This document shows positions 1 to 11,057 of a stretch of DNA of 64,000 bases, piece after piece; the stretch's first letter is position 1, and every line of letters begins with the position of its first letter. The notes beneath the pieces were generated by a model. That model searched no databases, was not told the origin of the DNA, and saw only the letters and a list, made by a program, of their open reading frames with translations. The stretch comes from Diadema setosum. Its lineage: Eukaryota; Echinodermata; Echinoidea; Diadematoida; Diadematidae. Position numbers and translations under genes: made by a program. The DNA lies in assembly GCA_033980235.1 (NCBI GenBank), contig CM067070.1:9626195-9690194 (forward strand). The letters are read 5' to 3'.

Positions 1-2
1 AT

Positions 3-596
3 ACGACAATTCCAGTAAAGGCAACACAGAATTATACCACAGTTTTTGATAATCAAACAAGTATGACCATTAAAGTGTATGAGGGAGAGAGGACGCTCAC
101 CAAATACAACAACCTGCTTGGAAAGTTTAGGTTGAGCGGCATTCCTCCAGCTCCAAGAGGTGTGCCAGACATTATAGACACATTTGACATCGACGCCAAT
201 GGCATCTTAACTGTGACATCCAAAGAACAGAGCACAGGTTGCAGCAACAAAATCACGATTACCAATGACAGCGGCCGTCTGTCCAAAGAGGAAATTGAAC
301 TCATGATCAGCGATGCTGAAAAGTTCAAAGCTGAGGATGACCTCCAGAGGAAAAGAATTCGAGCTAGAAACAAATTGGAGGACTACGCCTACAGGGTCAA
401 ATCCGCTGTAAACGAACCGTCAGCTGAGAGGAAGCTAACCGGTGATGACAAACAGACGATCATTAGGGCTGCAGATGATGTCTTTCAGTGGCTGGATTTC
501 AACTCCAAGGCAACCAGAGAAGAATTCACACACCAATTGGAAAAGCTTCAAAGGATGTGCTCACCAATCAAGATTGAAATTGGGAGTGGACAGTAA
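3..596 (+). CDS. HSP70-family protein, 3' part (substrate-binding domain), 5' part off the window
   Basis: The frame is open from the left edge (codons begin at base 3) and stops at 594-596, giving about 197 residues. It covers the end of the HSP70 substrate-binding beta-sandwich (VYEGERTLTKYNNLLGKF, GIPPAPRG, FDIDANGILTV, KITITNDSGRLSKEEIE) and the first helices of the lid. HSP70s are ATP-driven chaperones that clamp hydrophobic peptides in this domain. The protein ends soon after the lid helix with IEIGSGQ. It has no Gly-rich tail and no EEVD, the motif cytosolic HSP70s use to bind TPR co-chaperones. It is closely similar to the second copy at 8037-11057, so the two are a tandem pair. The first in-frame Met (63) is internal to the domain and is not the start. 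Family assignment is certain; whether the gene is active is unknown. Confidence 0.85.
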   Translation, partial: TTIPVKATQNYTTVFDNQTSMTIKVYEGERTLTKYNNLLGKFRLSGIPPAPRGVPDIIDTFDIDANGILTVTSKEQSTGCSNKITITNDSGRLSKEEIELMISDAEKFKAEDDLQRKRIRARNKLEDYAYRVKSAVNEPSAERKLTGDDKQTIIRAADDVFQWLDFNSKATREEFTHQLEKLQRMCSPIKIEIGSGQ

Positions 597-599
597 AGT

Positions 600-1190
600 G
601 AATGACAGCCAAGAAGGCTTCAGTCAGGAGCAACAGGAATTAATAGTGCCATGTATATCCATTTTATTGTATCTCCCGGTACATGAACCAGAGGATATTT
701 TTAATTTACCAATTCGTTCCAACGAAGTTAGAATTCGACTTCCGAAACTATAAATATTGAAGTCTATGGTGAAAAATTCTTTTTCGGTGTGAGGAAATTT
801 CGAAATAGCGAAAGAAAACGACCAGTCCCGAGGACTTCGGTAAAATGGTAATTGCCTGGACCCCTGTTAAAGTCTAGCAGTCTGAAATTGTTGCTGATAG
901 CGCCCTCGCTTTTCCGTCGTCACACACAAATACAGAGCAATCCTGTTATAACGAAGTCCTAGAACTGGCAATTTTCTTTCGTTATATCGAAATGTCGATA
1001 TAACCGAACAAATGCAGTGTATGAAGAAAACACACAGACCATCTGTATGTCGTATGTTTTTCATTGAATACTCAGAGTACGCTTAAAAGCAATGTTAAAT
1101 TCGATGCTATCTCATCAATTTCGTCTAAATTTTACATTTAAGAGAGAGCATAAAGTTGTTTGTGCTGTAATGATTTAGTTTGAAAACGCA
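600..1190. other. HSP70 3' flank, no gene seen
   Basis: AT-rich sequence downstream of the HSP70 stop. I see no convincing exon, RNA gene or polyadenylation signal. A short palindromic-looking stretch around 930-1000 contains cgttata/tatcga motifs but no clear element boundaries. Confidence 0.4.
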
Positions 1191-1194
1191 TATA

Positions 1195-1600
1195 CGAAAA
1201 GTGATGGCTTGTTATTCCTAAACTCCAATATTTCGAAGGCTCGCTGTGTATTCCGAACGTTCGCTGAGTTTGTTCTGAAGGTTCGTTAATCCGACAATGA
1301 AAAAAAGGTTTAATATTCTGAAAAATCGTTTGTCGGTTAATGAAATAAGGTTCGTTAGTCCGAAGGTTTGTTAGGCCTATTCTCACTTTTTTTTTTACTT
1401 TCGGAATAACTAACGTTTTTTATTTTCCTATTAACGAACCTTTGGAGTTACAATGATTGCCATTATTTTTGGATTGAAGAACCCGCGTGATAAAGAACCT
1501 TATTTCACTTTGAGATTGACGATCATCTAGGTATGCATAATTTGTATGCTTTAGAATAACAAACCTTCCGAACCTTCGGAATAGCGAACCTTATTTCATT
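1195..1600. repeat. Dispersed repeat built from CGGAATAACGAACC / GGTTCGTTATTCCG units
   Basis: Repeated forward and reverse copies of a short unit of the type ttcggaataacgaacctt, separated by runs such as 'aatgaaataaggttcg'. The same unit family recurs at 21915-22675 and 34150-34475. It is partly decayed here. Confidence 0.7.
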
Positions 1601-1614
1601 TTAGAGTGTGACAC

Positions 1615-1720
1615 TGCAGGGGAGTCGATGGGGGGGGGGGGGGGGGAGGGCAGTTGCTACCCCCCCCCCCCCCCCCCATGAAAAAAAAATTCGGGGGGGG
1701 GGGCAAACATAATCATCCCC
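1615..1720. repeat. Poly-G/poly-C low-complexity tract
   Basis: Runs of G (about 1630-1646 and 1694-1702) and C (1661-1677) flank gagggcagttgctac. The layout resembles the G-rich ends of the element at 25440-25910, so this may be a decayed copy. Confidence 0.6.
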
Positions 1721-2339
1721 CAATAATTCTCGATATGTGGAAAATCTTCTTGCTTTTCTTGCACTGAAAGTGTGCGCGACATTGTTGAATTTCATCACTG
1801 AGAATGCAATATCTCCCTCGCGTGGGGGCCCCTCTCACACCCTCCCCCGTTCGGTCCTTTCCCACAAACTTTTTACACTTTTACATTTACATTTCCGAAT
1901 ATTTCATCGAAAGTGTGCAACAAATATGTCACTCTCAAAAAATGGAAAAGTTCCTCATGAGGGATGGAATGTTTCCTTTCAACTAAGCCTTTGCGCGCTT
2001 GGCTCCCATCCATAGATTTAGTACACCATAAGGATTGACAATTTCACAAATTCTGCCTATCAAAAATGTGTTTAGGAGATCATTTTCATTGAAATTATAA
2101 AAAAGAAGAAGCTCCCTCGAGACCAGACGCATTGATCCTTTAGGGCAAGGATACAGTAATAACAACAACAACAAAAAAAGGAATATTTGGGTGGAAACAT
2201 ATCATTTTGCTCCAAAATGATTCCCGAAATGTGGATTTTTTTCTTTTTTATTAGAAAATTGGCCAAATATTTCACACACAGTGTGCACCAGATCGTTGAA
2301 TTTCATTTATGAAAATGTAACATCTCCGTCGCGTGGGAT
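1721..2339. other. No gene seen
   Basis: AT-rich with short homopolymers. 'gttgaatttcat' followed by 'gaatgcaatatctccctcgcgtggg' (about 1784-1826) recurs imperfectly at about 2293-2338, so this is probably an old direct duplication around a diverged repeat. No supportable coding sequence. Confidence 0.4.
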
Positions 2340-2625
2340 AAAGGGACTGTACAGTACTGGTTGAGGTGGGGATTCATGTTTTGAACATTCCTAAGTGAGA
2401 TAATGAGAAACCTCTTATGAAATATGAAAGAGCATGTAATTTTAAGAAGGATTCAACGTTTATTTGATGAAAATTGATTTTGAAATGGCTGAGATATCCA
2501 AAAACAAGGTGAAACAAGGAGATCCTAATAAAAGGCGTGGCCTGTCGCCTTTTACATGTATTGGGATATCTCAGCCATTTCAGAACCGATTTTCATCAAA
2601 TCAACTTTTGATACCCCTTAGAATG
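2340..2625. mobile_element. MITE family B, copy 1 (right end diverged)
   Basis: Begins aaagggactgtacagtactgg, the left end shared with copies at 17914 and 32347. It contains the family's internal palindrome: 'gaaatggctgagatatcc' is answered by 'ggatatctcagccatttc' around the centre. The terminal inverted repeat expected on the right is not recognisable after about 2625. Confidence 0.65.
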
Positions 2626-2715
2626 ATATCCTTGATGACTTTGCTTACACTCATTGCTATATCTGTGTAGGGTTTGTTATGAAAATATGATATATCTATC
2701 TACATATATATATAT

Positions 2716-2962
2716 ATGAAGAGTTTGTTTGCAAAAACCGATAAGTCCATTTTTGAAGATTTTGAGGTACGGTCTCTGTGATAAAGTACAAAATAATACC
2801 TTTTAAATGATATATTGGTCACTACATAATAAAGGTACATTTTTGAAGTTATGGTCAAAAGAAGCAAACATTTTCCTTATATTTTCTTTATTTTTCTTGA
2901 CCTTTAATTGCAAATATCTCCATTTGGCAAATATGGACTTATCGGTTTTTGCAAACAAACCC

Positions 2963-2967
<5 letters not shown>
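2716..2967 (+). mobile_element. MITE family A, copy 1
   Basis: A 252-bp element with near-perfect terminal inverted repeats of about 38 bp. It starts atgaagagtttgtttgcaaa and ends with the complement, tttgcaaacaaacccttcat. It is flanked by TA repeats on both sides. Four more copies lie at 13000, 40640, 44617 and 46887. It has no transposase and is probably mobilised in trans by an element that targets TA. Confidence 0.85.
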
Positions 2968-3016
<49 letters not shown>

Positions 3017-3060
3017 GGGGGGGGTTGTGTGTGTGTGTGTGGGTGGGTTTGTGTGTGTTG
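2968..3060. repeat. (TA)n then (GT)n/G-rich microsatellite
   Basis: About 40 bp of TA dinucleotides, then gtgtgtggggggggg and gtgtgtgtgtg, directly abutting MITE family A copy 1. Confidence 0.9.
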
Positions 3061-4590
3061 GTACAATATTCATTTGAGGGAAGTTTCTTTATTCATCTTT
3101 TTCATATAATATTTTGGCATTCAAATGGAAGTGAAGACCGTTACTGTGACAAGGTGCACCTGTATTTCAAAAGCACACACAAACTCAAACTCACGCTTAC
3201 AGATATTTTGTGCCGAATTGGGATATGTATATATAGCTTTGAATTTGGGGCTATTAGAATTTTAGGTGCTTTAATAAACAAATGTTCTTCTTTCAAACAT
3301 ACATGTAGCACTGTCAGAGAAATAAACAAAATCAAATTATTCAAAGAATAACGAAATTTCAGCCTCCTTTTTGCGTAAGATTTCACTATGCAAAATTGGA
3401 TATTTCAGAAAGTACGTAATGCGAGGGCGATTTTTTTTTTCTAGGTATGCGAATGCTGGTGTACGTCAGATGAGAATTAAATGTGACTTGAGGGATACAC
3501 TATGATAGTGAAACGATCATAGGAAAATATGCCTATGTGTGCTCTTCAGTCTTAATTAGTGATCCATTTTAATCATTCACTCACTGTAATAACTGTTATA
3601 ATATTAATAGTTCCTTTCCAAAAGGTGCTTCTATGGGACATAAAGTCATTGCATGAAAACACTTCGAAGCTTTTGAAATAAAAATCAAGGCTTTTCTCCT
3701 TACTTTTGAAGTGCATTCAGCATTTGTTTGAAAGGAGTTCTTCACAATATTTATATAATATTGAATGCACTTGAGTGGTATATCAGATATATTCATGTTG
3801 ATGAATGCAATTTATCTGATATACCACGAAAGAAATCCAGTATTATTATTATTATACATACAAACCACTTTCCACGACAACACCACATTCAATTCCCCCC
3901 CCCCCAAAAAAAAAAAAAATGAAAAAGTGTTTCACTCACCATTATATTGTTTACAAAATCTAACCTTTAAACTTGTATACGGACGTGTATCTACGCACAG
4001 TACAGTACAGTATACAGAGCATATCAGCGAGCGACTGCCGTAGACAGCACAGACGATTTACGTGTACTCCTATGGCATTTCTCAACCTCATGGCGCATTT
4101 CTCAACCTAATCGCGCAATGCCACTGCACTTTGCTTTCTTTGCAAGCGATACTGCGCATGCGTATAAAGAAACATTTGAGTGCGATATTGACAGCAGAGT
4201 ACAATATTGGAAATTATAAAATGGGTTCAAGAATGTAGCCAATTGGAAGCACTAAAATGAGTCACGTGTGCCTGCATTGATTTCTCACTAACATGCACGG
4301 TCTGACGTCACAATGTTTACACTAGCAGTGCGCACTCAATCAGTTGTTACAAGTGCGTCGCGCGCTACTAAACGCGTTGTCAATCCTTTAAACAATTTCA
4401 GTTAGTTCGGGCTGCCGGCCGGCCTTTCTTGTGTGCATAACATATGTGCCGTACGTATACTCTTATACGTACAGTACTTATATGTGCGGGATTTCCGAGT
4501 GCGACGTGCGTAATATGTTTGGGACGAACATCTTCGGACATCTTGACTTTTTATGTAGCTGACTGGTATTGACCCATAAAGGTACGTGAA
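3061..4590. other. No gene seen
   Basis: AT-rich non-coding sequence. Around 3771-3827 there is a local inverted repeat (gtggtatatcagatat / gatataccac). At 4080-4110 'atggcatttctcaacct' is followed by a direct near-copy. 4300-4400 is relatively GC-rich and rich in CpG. No exon, tRNA or rRNA could be supported. Confidence 0.4.
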
Positions 4591-4763
4591 AAATGCTGAT
4601 GCACAGGATTATTTCGTGGCGTTAGTGGAGATGCAGCTCATTCTCGGGTATTTACAAAGTAGTGCAACATGCACTCGGCTTCGCCTCGTGCATGTTTCAC
4701 AATTGTAAATACCCTCGAGTGCGCTACATCTCCACTAACGCACTCTATCCTGTGCATCATTTG
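4591..4763. mobile_element. Palindromic foldback element
   Basis: Nearly the whole stretch folds on itself. The left arm (tgatgcacagg, gcgttagtggagatg, gggtatttacaa, catgca) is mirrored on the right (ttgtaaataccc, catctccactaacgc, cctgtgcatca). The apex is near 4680, with cttcgcctcg as the loop region. This is typical of a foldback or MITE-type DNA element; no coding capacity. Confidence 0.7.
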
Positions 4764-4944
4764 TATACAATATTGTACTCTTTTTCTCCATTGATACGGG
4801 TAATGTAAAATGCATAGGACAGGTATTATGCTAACAATATTGTATGTCATTAAGCAAACCCCTTGCAGGAATATTGATACATGGTTTTATTGTATCGAAA
4901 AAGTGGCTTGTATGTGTAATATTATTGTATTATATATATTTATA

Positions 4945-5253
4945 TTGGACCGTGGCGCGAGAAAAGGGCCCTTAGCGCCGCTGCGCGCAAACGCCAGAAA
5001 CCGGCGCGGAAGTTTGACAAAGCAGTAAGTGCAAAAAAGATCAACTGGCTAACTGCGCGCACATGCATAGACTTATCAAAAAGTGGCAGGATTTGGAAAA
5101 AACATTCTTTTTGAATGTCGTAATGGGGTCATATAGGATTGGAATTTCAGAAAAAGGTTTGCATATCTAAATACGTCAGAGTTCATTCTACAATGTGGTG
5201 GTGAAAACTCATTTTCTGTATTTAATGCCCTAATTTTCTCGCGTCACGGCCCA

Positions 5254-5256
<3 letters not shown>
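4945..5256. mobile_element. Inverted-repeat element bounded by TA-rich sequence
   Basis: The left end attggaccgtggcgcgagaa is matched in reverse by ttctcgcgtcacggcccaat at the right end, giving terminal inverted repeats of about 20 bp over about 312 bp. Both sides run into TA-rich sequence, as for MITE family A. The interior holds no coding sequence. Confidence 0.7.

Positions 5257-5261
<5 letters not shown>

Positions 5262-5312
<51 letters not shown>
5262..5312. repeat. (TA)n microsatellite
   Basis: About 50 bp of uninterrupted TA dinucleotides. Confidence 0.9.
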
Positions 5313-5315
<3 letters not shown>

Positions 5316-5333
5316 GGGGTGGGCCTATCGGGG

Positions 5334-6670
5334 TTAATGAGACACCCATAACAACTAACTCTGGCAATATCATTAATAACCTTCTACAAAAGAAAGCTCT
5401 CCGTGTCACCTGTTATCCTTCCATACCCTCCCACTCAAACTTGTTATTTGCCCTTAATAGGCTGCTGAAAATCAAAGATTTGTATTTATTTAATGTGGGG
5501 CAATTTATGTATTCGTAGAGCAACAACTCACTTCCGTCCATTTTCGATTCTATGTTTGAAAGAAATCAATGATTCCATGAGTATCCCATTCGACGTTCCA
5601 ATTAATTTCATTTACCACTTTTACGAACAATTCTTGCTAAGAACACACTTATAGATACTGGCCCAACTTATTGGAATTTTCTGAATAATGATATAAGAAA
5701 ATGCACCGTACATATACTCATTTAAAAGGGGATTAAAGTCTTTTTTATTGCAATTTTTTGATCCCATACAATTGAATCAGCCAATTGGCTTATTTTTATT
5801 CCTTTTCGAAGAATTTTGATTATAGACAATATACTATCACATACAGTGTATTTTCTCGTCCCTGTTGTCCTGAGACACTTGCAGAGTAGATTCGATTTTA
5901 TTGGTTATACTTCTGTATCTATTTGTCTCTATTTTTCTATATTTCCGTACCCTTTTCACGCATCCCATTATTTTTCTTCGATATAATTCTGTCGAGGATC
6001 GCTGGACCTTTTTTGTCTTTCTGTCCGTTATTTTTTCTTCCTGTTATGTTAGTCTTGTCTCGTTCTGTCTTGTATTTAGTCCCCCTTCATAAGTTTTGTC
6101 GTCCCAGTCTCGTTTAGTGTTTTTTCGCCTGTGTATGTGTGTCTGTCTGTTACACTGTCTTCTTAGTGGGCTTCCAGACTTTTTTGCTGACTTTATTCCC
6201 AACTTTTTTCCGCTTTTTGCATCAGTTCATTTTTCTTTTGACATTCTGTACCTGAGGGGCCCACACTCTACAAGCATTGTCTTTTTAGTGGGTCCCTCCA
6301 TTCTTCGATGTTTTCCGTAATGTTATATCGTCTGTATCACTTCAGTCAATCAATTTTCATTACTACTATTGTTGTTGTTGTTGTTGTTGTTGTTATTGTT
6401 GTTGTTGTTCATTTTCCATCTGTGAAGATGGCTGGATAGCCCATATTCAGCTACAATAAGCTGGTCTTCCATGGGGTCCAGTTGGATGTGGGGTGGGACC
6501 ACTTCACCGGGTTAGACTATTTGTTACCCCAAGGTTCCACAATTGTGTTTTCTCAATTTTACATTGTTTTGATTATGCAACCTTATTCTTTGTTACCAAA
6601 GAAAATGAAATGTTTATGTTCTTTTCGAAAAATGAAATAAAGTTTGAATTGAAATTGAAAAAAAAAAAAT
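5334..6670 (+). mobile_element. CR1/L2-like LINE, 5'-truncated 3' fragment
   Basis: Between 5370 and 5517 one frame reads NNLLQKKALRV ... NLLFALNRLLKIKDLY ... GQFMYS, the motif order at the C-terminus of CR1/L2/Jockey-type reverse transcriptase proteins. After a stop and frame changes, TLIDTGPTYWNFL and NNDIRKC follow (about 5645-5705), matching the usual end of that protein. The 3' sequence runs through (GTT)n at 6369-6408 and ends in aataaagtttgaattgaaattg plus A's, as LINE tails do. Stops and frameshifts make it a dead 5'-truncated copy. The family is assigned from motif memory only. Confidence 0.6.
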
Positions 6671-6859
6671 AACCTCCGCCCCCTCCCATTCTCTTAAACA
6701 TTAACTGATTATGAGGGATATTAGACTGACCAGCTTCCAAACATGTTCCAATAATTCTCATGCTCTTTGTACTCTGCCGACACTCTAGCTTTTCTTTGAT
6801 TCTTCCAAAAATCCACTGTGCACAATTTCCTATACATGCATAGCACTCTCATTCAAGGA

Positions 6860-7160
6860 AATTCTTCGATTAAAACAAAATCTTGAAAATCAAAGATTTG
6901 TATTCATTTCATTTTGGCCAATTTACTTACAATTACACTGATATCCAATTTGTCTTAACCCGTTGAAGACGAGTCCCGAGTATACTCAGGCAGGTGTCTA
7001 TATGGAAAATGCGTATTGTAGCAACATCAAACCGTCCTCAACAGGAAAGAACGTTTTCAAAATCAATCGTTTCACATTTGTCCTACAAGATCATCCCATT
7101 AATTTCATTTCTCCCTCTTTCACAAGAACAAGGCAAGGATGCCGTGATGTCTGCTTTTAG
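6860..7160 (+). mobile_element. Second decayed LINE fragment, interrupted by a small repeat
   Basis: aaaatcaaagatttgtattcat (6887-6908) and 'catcccattaatttcatttctccctctttcac' further on repeat parts of the LINE fragment around 5468 and 5590. The repeat at 6955-7045 sits between them. Heavily diverged. Confidence 0.4.
6955..7045. repeat. Short dispersed inverted-end repeat, copy 1
   Basis: Starts ttaacccgttgaagacgag and ends ccgtcctcaacagg, so the ends are inverted copies of CCGTTGAGGACG. The interior gtcccgagtatactc..gcaggtgtct is shared with the copy at 20087-20174. About 90 bp, MITE-like. Confidence 0.7.
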
Positions 7161-8012
7161 TGACTGTGAATGATGTGTAAACAACATAGTAAGTATCTAT
7201 ATCAGGTTACTTTTTAACAATTATGATATAAATATAGAGAGAACTTTATTTTTTATGAACTGTAAACATTCCCTGAAATTGTTACTGACACATGATAAAG
7301 ATAAAAGTATTTCCCCTGCTTCCATGAAGAGGTAAGTCATTTCCTCTGTCAATAAGCTATAAAAGTGAAAATATGTTGAATGTTATTCACATCGTATCAC
7401 ATACATGACGTCAAAAAGTGTTGTAGTCTTCTCATCCCACTTTCTTACGGATTGCGCGACTTTCCTTAAAAACTTTCTATACTTATATAATGCTGCAATC
7501 AATCATAGCACATTATATTTTGGTTTCGTTTCCCTTTAACCTATTTAAAGCCACTGCAGAGGGCCTTTAGTCAAGACTAGCGAGCATGCTACCCTCGGAT
7601 AACCGAGTCATGGTTTATTTCCGCCTGTGCTGGCAAAGCCATTGTCATGGAGGCCTACATGTCCCTCACAGTGAACTAGATTTCATCACTCTTCCTCCGC
7701 ACAGTTGTCTCGGAGCCTTTATTGCGCAAGATCCTATTGGCGTGCAGCTCTATCCATGAAAAGGATGGCATACTCGAATTCACCGTACTTCTCTATGGCT
7801 GCGTATCAATCCCGACTATCTAAGGAGAAAATAATTCTAACGTAATAGTACGAAGTAAGAGCTACATTTTGCCGACCTGCTTAGAAAATTAAGTTTGTGT
7901 TTCGAGTGGTGCGCCAGCAAGTGAAGAGCAAGCAAAATTTGAGTAGACAGGAAAACAAGAACGAAAACATACTTTCAGAAAATACCAGGGTGACTATTTC
8001 GGAATTCTTTAA
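7161..8012. other. Upstream region of the second HSP70 gene
   Basis: The stretch before the HSP70 start. I find no clear heat-shock element (alternating nGAAn units) and no well-placed TATA box. An inverted CCAAT (attgg) is at 7736-7740. 7560-7800 is less AT-rich than its surroundings and could hold the promoter or a 5' non-coding exon. This is a weak inference. Confidence 0.3.
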
Positions 8013-8036
8013 ATGACAAAGCTTCAAATCAGGAAT

Positions 8037-8224
8037 ATGGCATCAGGAAGAGCACCAGCCATTGGAATAGATTTGGGAACCACCTATTCGTGTGTGGGTG
8101 TCTTCCAGAACGGCAAAGTCGAGATCATAGCCAACGACGACGGAAACCGTACCACGCCGAGCTGCGTTGCCTTCACCGATACGGAGAGGCTCATCGGAGA
8201 TGCTGCAAAAACACAAACTGCTAT
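8037..8224 (+). CDS. HSP70 copy 2, exon 1
   Basis: Encodes the first 62 residues plus two bases of the next codon, including the phosphate-binding loop [11 protein letters not shown]. The donor is AT|gtaagc. Together with the G that opens exon 2 it rebuilds the AMNP that HSP70s have at this point. Confidence 0.85.
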
Positions 8225-11057
8225 GTAAGCAAATCTACCCCTTAAATTGTCTAGCCATGGAATTGCGTTCTCCTGTACCATCACAGTCACTGCTATAAAA
8301 AAAAAGAAAAAAAAAGCTTACTCCATAACATCCCTGGAGTCCTGAGACTACAGGGGTGTTTCATTCTGATCAACATGCAAATCAATCCAAGTCATAGAAC
8401 TATGTTGAGGAAGGAGTGAGCAAAGGTCATTTCATTTTTATTTCAATGAGGACATTGCAGTTAACTGTGGCTCATCGCACGTGTGTGTGGGTGCGTGCAT
8501 GACACACGCGCAGTGACATTAAATCCTATAAATTATGGGGTGTTTTATCGCAAAATGAGATAAGTAAGTGAATTTCACATGGAGCCAAATAAAACCTTTG
8601 CAGTGATACCTCACTTGTAACATCGCAAGGGATATTTGAAGTAATTATCAAAAGTATCCCATACTTCTCTTATTATTTCTTTTTTTTATAACCTAATAGG
8701 AACGGGCTTAGCTCTTTATGCGATAAAATTATATTAACAAAAGAACCGAAGGGTGGCTACCAGGTCTGGCGAATGATGAAGATTAGTTTTGACATTGCTA
8801 ATCTTTCTAATCAGTGATACAGGTGACTTTACTTTGTATAAACCTTTAGTGAAAGCAGACAAACCTCTCCTTTCCCTTACTCCTTTCAACTATCCTATCC
8901 CTATGCAAGCCATCCCTCCCTCCTATTCTCCTTCCGATGTATTATAATACTATGTTACGCTACTAGGGCTGCACGCAGATCAAGCTACGCTTATGCGGTA
9001 GCCCCTCTGTATTATTCATTGTTGTATGTTTTGTTGTACTCTTGCTGTACATTGTACACAGGCAATGAACAAGAAAATACTTTGAGAACAACTTATATTT
9101 ATGTCTGTACATGAATGTGTACATGTACAATGATGATACAGAAACCAATAAATCAAATCAAATCAAAAATTGTTTGAATAGATAGAGCGACCGAGGTTCA
9201 GATCTACAAAGTGTCTCTTTGAGAAATTGCATATACAAAGTAATAGTTGCCTAATTTCTTTTCTTTAATTGTCCAACTTTCCTTTTCTTAGGCTGGAAAA
9301 CATCATAACTACAGGCTGCTGGGATCTTCCTCAATAAAGTTACGCATAAAATGATCGAGTATCTCAATACTGTGATTTTTTCTAAACCTTTTGATATAAT
9401 GTTCAATTTCTCTTGCACTATAGGAACCCAAGAAACACAATCTTTGATATCAAGCGGCTGATTGGTCGGCGGTTCACAGACGACAGTGTGCAATCTGATA
9501 TGAAGCACTGGCCATTCAAGGTGATCGACCGAGGAGGTAGACCTACGATAAAGGTTGAATACAAGGGAAAAGAAAAGATCCTAGCCCCGGAGGAAGTCAG
9601 TGCCATGGTTCTCAGCAAGATAACGGAGACAGCTAAGGCATATCTGGGTCAAAAGGTCACTAATGCTGTCATAACCGTTCCCACCTACTTCAGTGATGCT
9701 CAGCGACAGGCGACCAAAGATGCTGGGGTCACTGCGGGGCTGAATGTCCTTGGTGTTATCAACGAACCAACAGCAGCTGCCTTGGCATATGGACTTCACA
9801 AAAAGTTGCAAGGTGCGCAACATGTACTGATATTTGACCTCGGTGGGGGCACATTTGATGTGTCCATCCTGCTTGTTGATGATGGTTTCTTCGAAGTGAA
9901 GTCAACTGCTGGGGACACCCATCTTGGTGGTGAAGACTTTGACAACAGGCTGGTCAACCATCTTGCAGAGGAGTTCAGGCGCAAACACAAGAAAGACCTT
10001 ACAAACAGCCCACGAGCGATCCAACGTCTCCACACAGAAGCTGAGAGAGCTAAACGGACTCTTTCTCGAAGTTTACGAGCAAGTATTGATGTAATATCAT
10101 TGCTCGAAGGGATTGACTTTCGTACATCTATCACCAGAACCCGTTTCGAACAACTGTGCTATGATCTCTTCGGGAAATGCCTTGACCCAGTTGAGAGCGC
10201 TCTTGCTGATGCAAGGATCGACAAGAAAGACATCGATACTGTTGTGCTGGTTGGAGGTTCAACTCGTATTCCAAAGGTCCAGGAGTTGCTACAGGAGTTT
10301 CTAGATGGCAAAGATCTTACTAGGTCCATCAATCCAGATGAAGCGGTGGCTTGCGGAGCAGCAATCCAGGCAGCCATCTTGTCTGGCGATCAGAACGCAG
10401 AAATCCAGGATGTCGTCCTTGTTGACATAACCCCGCTCTCACTGGTGAATTGAAACCCGCGGTTGCAAAATGTGGACCGTGATCAAGAGAAATATAACAA
10501 TACCCACTGTGGCAACTGCCACCTACACCACAAAATCCGATAACCAAAGACGCCTGAGGGTTAAAAACTATGAGGGAGAGAGGGCGCTCACAAAATACAA
10601 TAATCCACTAGGAGAGTTTGTGCTCCGTGGCATTCCTCCATCTCCCAACGGTGTGTCAACGATCGAAGTGATTTTTGTTATTGATGCCAATGGCATCATG
10701 AATGTGACAGCCAAGGACCAGAGCACAGGTCGCAGCAACAATATCACAATCACCAATGACAGTGACTGTTTATTCAAGGAGGAAATCGAACTCATGATCA
10801 ACGATGCTGAGAAGTTCAAAGCTGAGAATGACCTCCAGAGGAAACGAGTTCGAGCTAGAAACAAACTGGAGGACTATGCCTACACTCCAGGGTCATATCG
10901 TCCTGTAAACGAACCTTCAGCTGAGAAGAAGCTAACTGCTGATGACAAACAGGCGATCATCAAGGCTGCAGATGATGTCTTTCAGTGGTTGGATTTAAAC
11001 TCCAAGGCGACCAAAGAAGAGTTTACACAGCAACTTGAATTGCTTCAGAAAACATGA
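8037..11057 (+). CDS. HSP70-family chaperone gene with one intron and a frameshift; probable pseudogene or lesion
   Basis: Exon 1 is 8037-8224, the intron 8225-9423 (gtaagc...tatag), and exon 2 runs from 9424. The ATPase domain appears complete: phosphate-1 motif [15 protein letters not shown], phosphate-2 [14 protein letters not shown], adenosine motif [17 protein letters not shown], and the linker region DITPLSL. Just after that linker one extra base (about 10446-10450) shifts the frame and produces a stop at 10451-10453. The next frame continues as IETRGC and [12 protein letters not shown] and runs through the substrate-binding domain to 11057. Total length would be about 610 residues, shorter than the usual 640-650, because the tail and EEVD are absent. 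I chose Met at 8037 rather than the in-frame 8013 because [14 protein letters not shown] matches normal HSP70 starts. The lesion could be a real mutation or an assembly error. Confidence 0.8.
8930..9175 (+). mobile_element. LINE/SINE-like 3' tail inside the HSP70 intron
   Basis: Ends in the short tandem repeat aataaatcaaatcaaatcaa (9148-9167), a typical retroposon 3' terminus. The preceding 200 bp (gctgcacgcagatcaagcta...) has no coding frame. It lies in the same orientation as the host gene. Confidence 0.4.
9424..10453 (+). CDS. HSP70 copy 2, exon 2, up to the premature stop
   Basis: Continues from [16 protein letters not shown] through the rest of the nucleotide-binding domain, with [31 protein letters not shown] and the LGGGTFDVS phosphate-2 loop all intact. 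It ends prematurely at [12 protein letters not shown], where HSP70s normally read TPLSLGIET. The ATPase half alone would be a complete but untethered domain. Confidence 0.85.
10449..11057 (+). CDS. HSP70 copy 2, frame-shifted substrate-binding part
   Basis: Reads [18 protein letters not shown] then [54 protein letters not shown] and a lid ending [12 protein letters not shown]. Compared with copy 1, this half carries more unusual substitutions ([19 protein letters not shown]), consistent with relaxed constraint downstream of the lesion. The tail is absent, as in copy 1. The Met at 10470 is internal. Confidence 0.75.
   Translation: METRGCKMWTVIKRNITIPTVATATYTTKSDNQRRLRVKNYEGERALTKYNNPLGEFVLRGIPPSPNGVSTIEVIFVIDANGIMNVTAKDQSTGRSNNITITNDSDCLFKEEIELMINDAEKFKAENDLQRKRVRARNKLEDYAYTPGSYRPVNEPSAEKKLTADDKQAIIKAADDVFQWLDLNSKATKEEFTQQLELLQKT

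Noticed and set aside
7700..8012. Heat-shock elements upstream of HSP70 copy 2
   Set aside because: Candidates such as tttcagaaaa and ttcggaattc do not have the required nGAAnnTTCn spacing.
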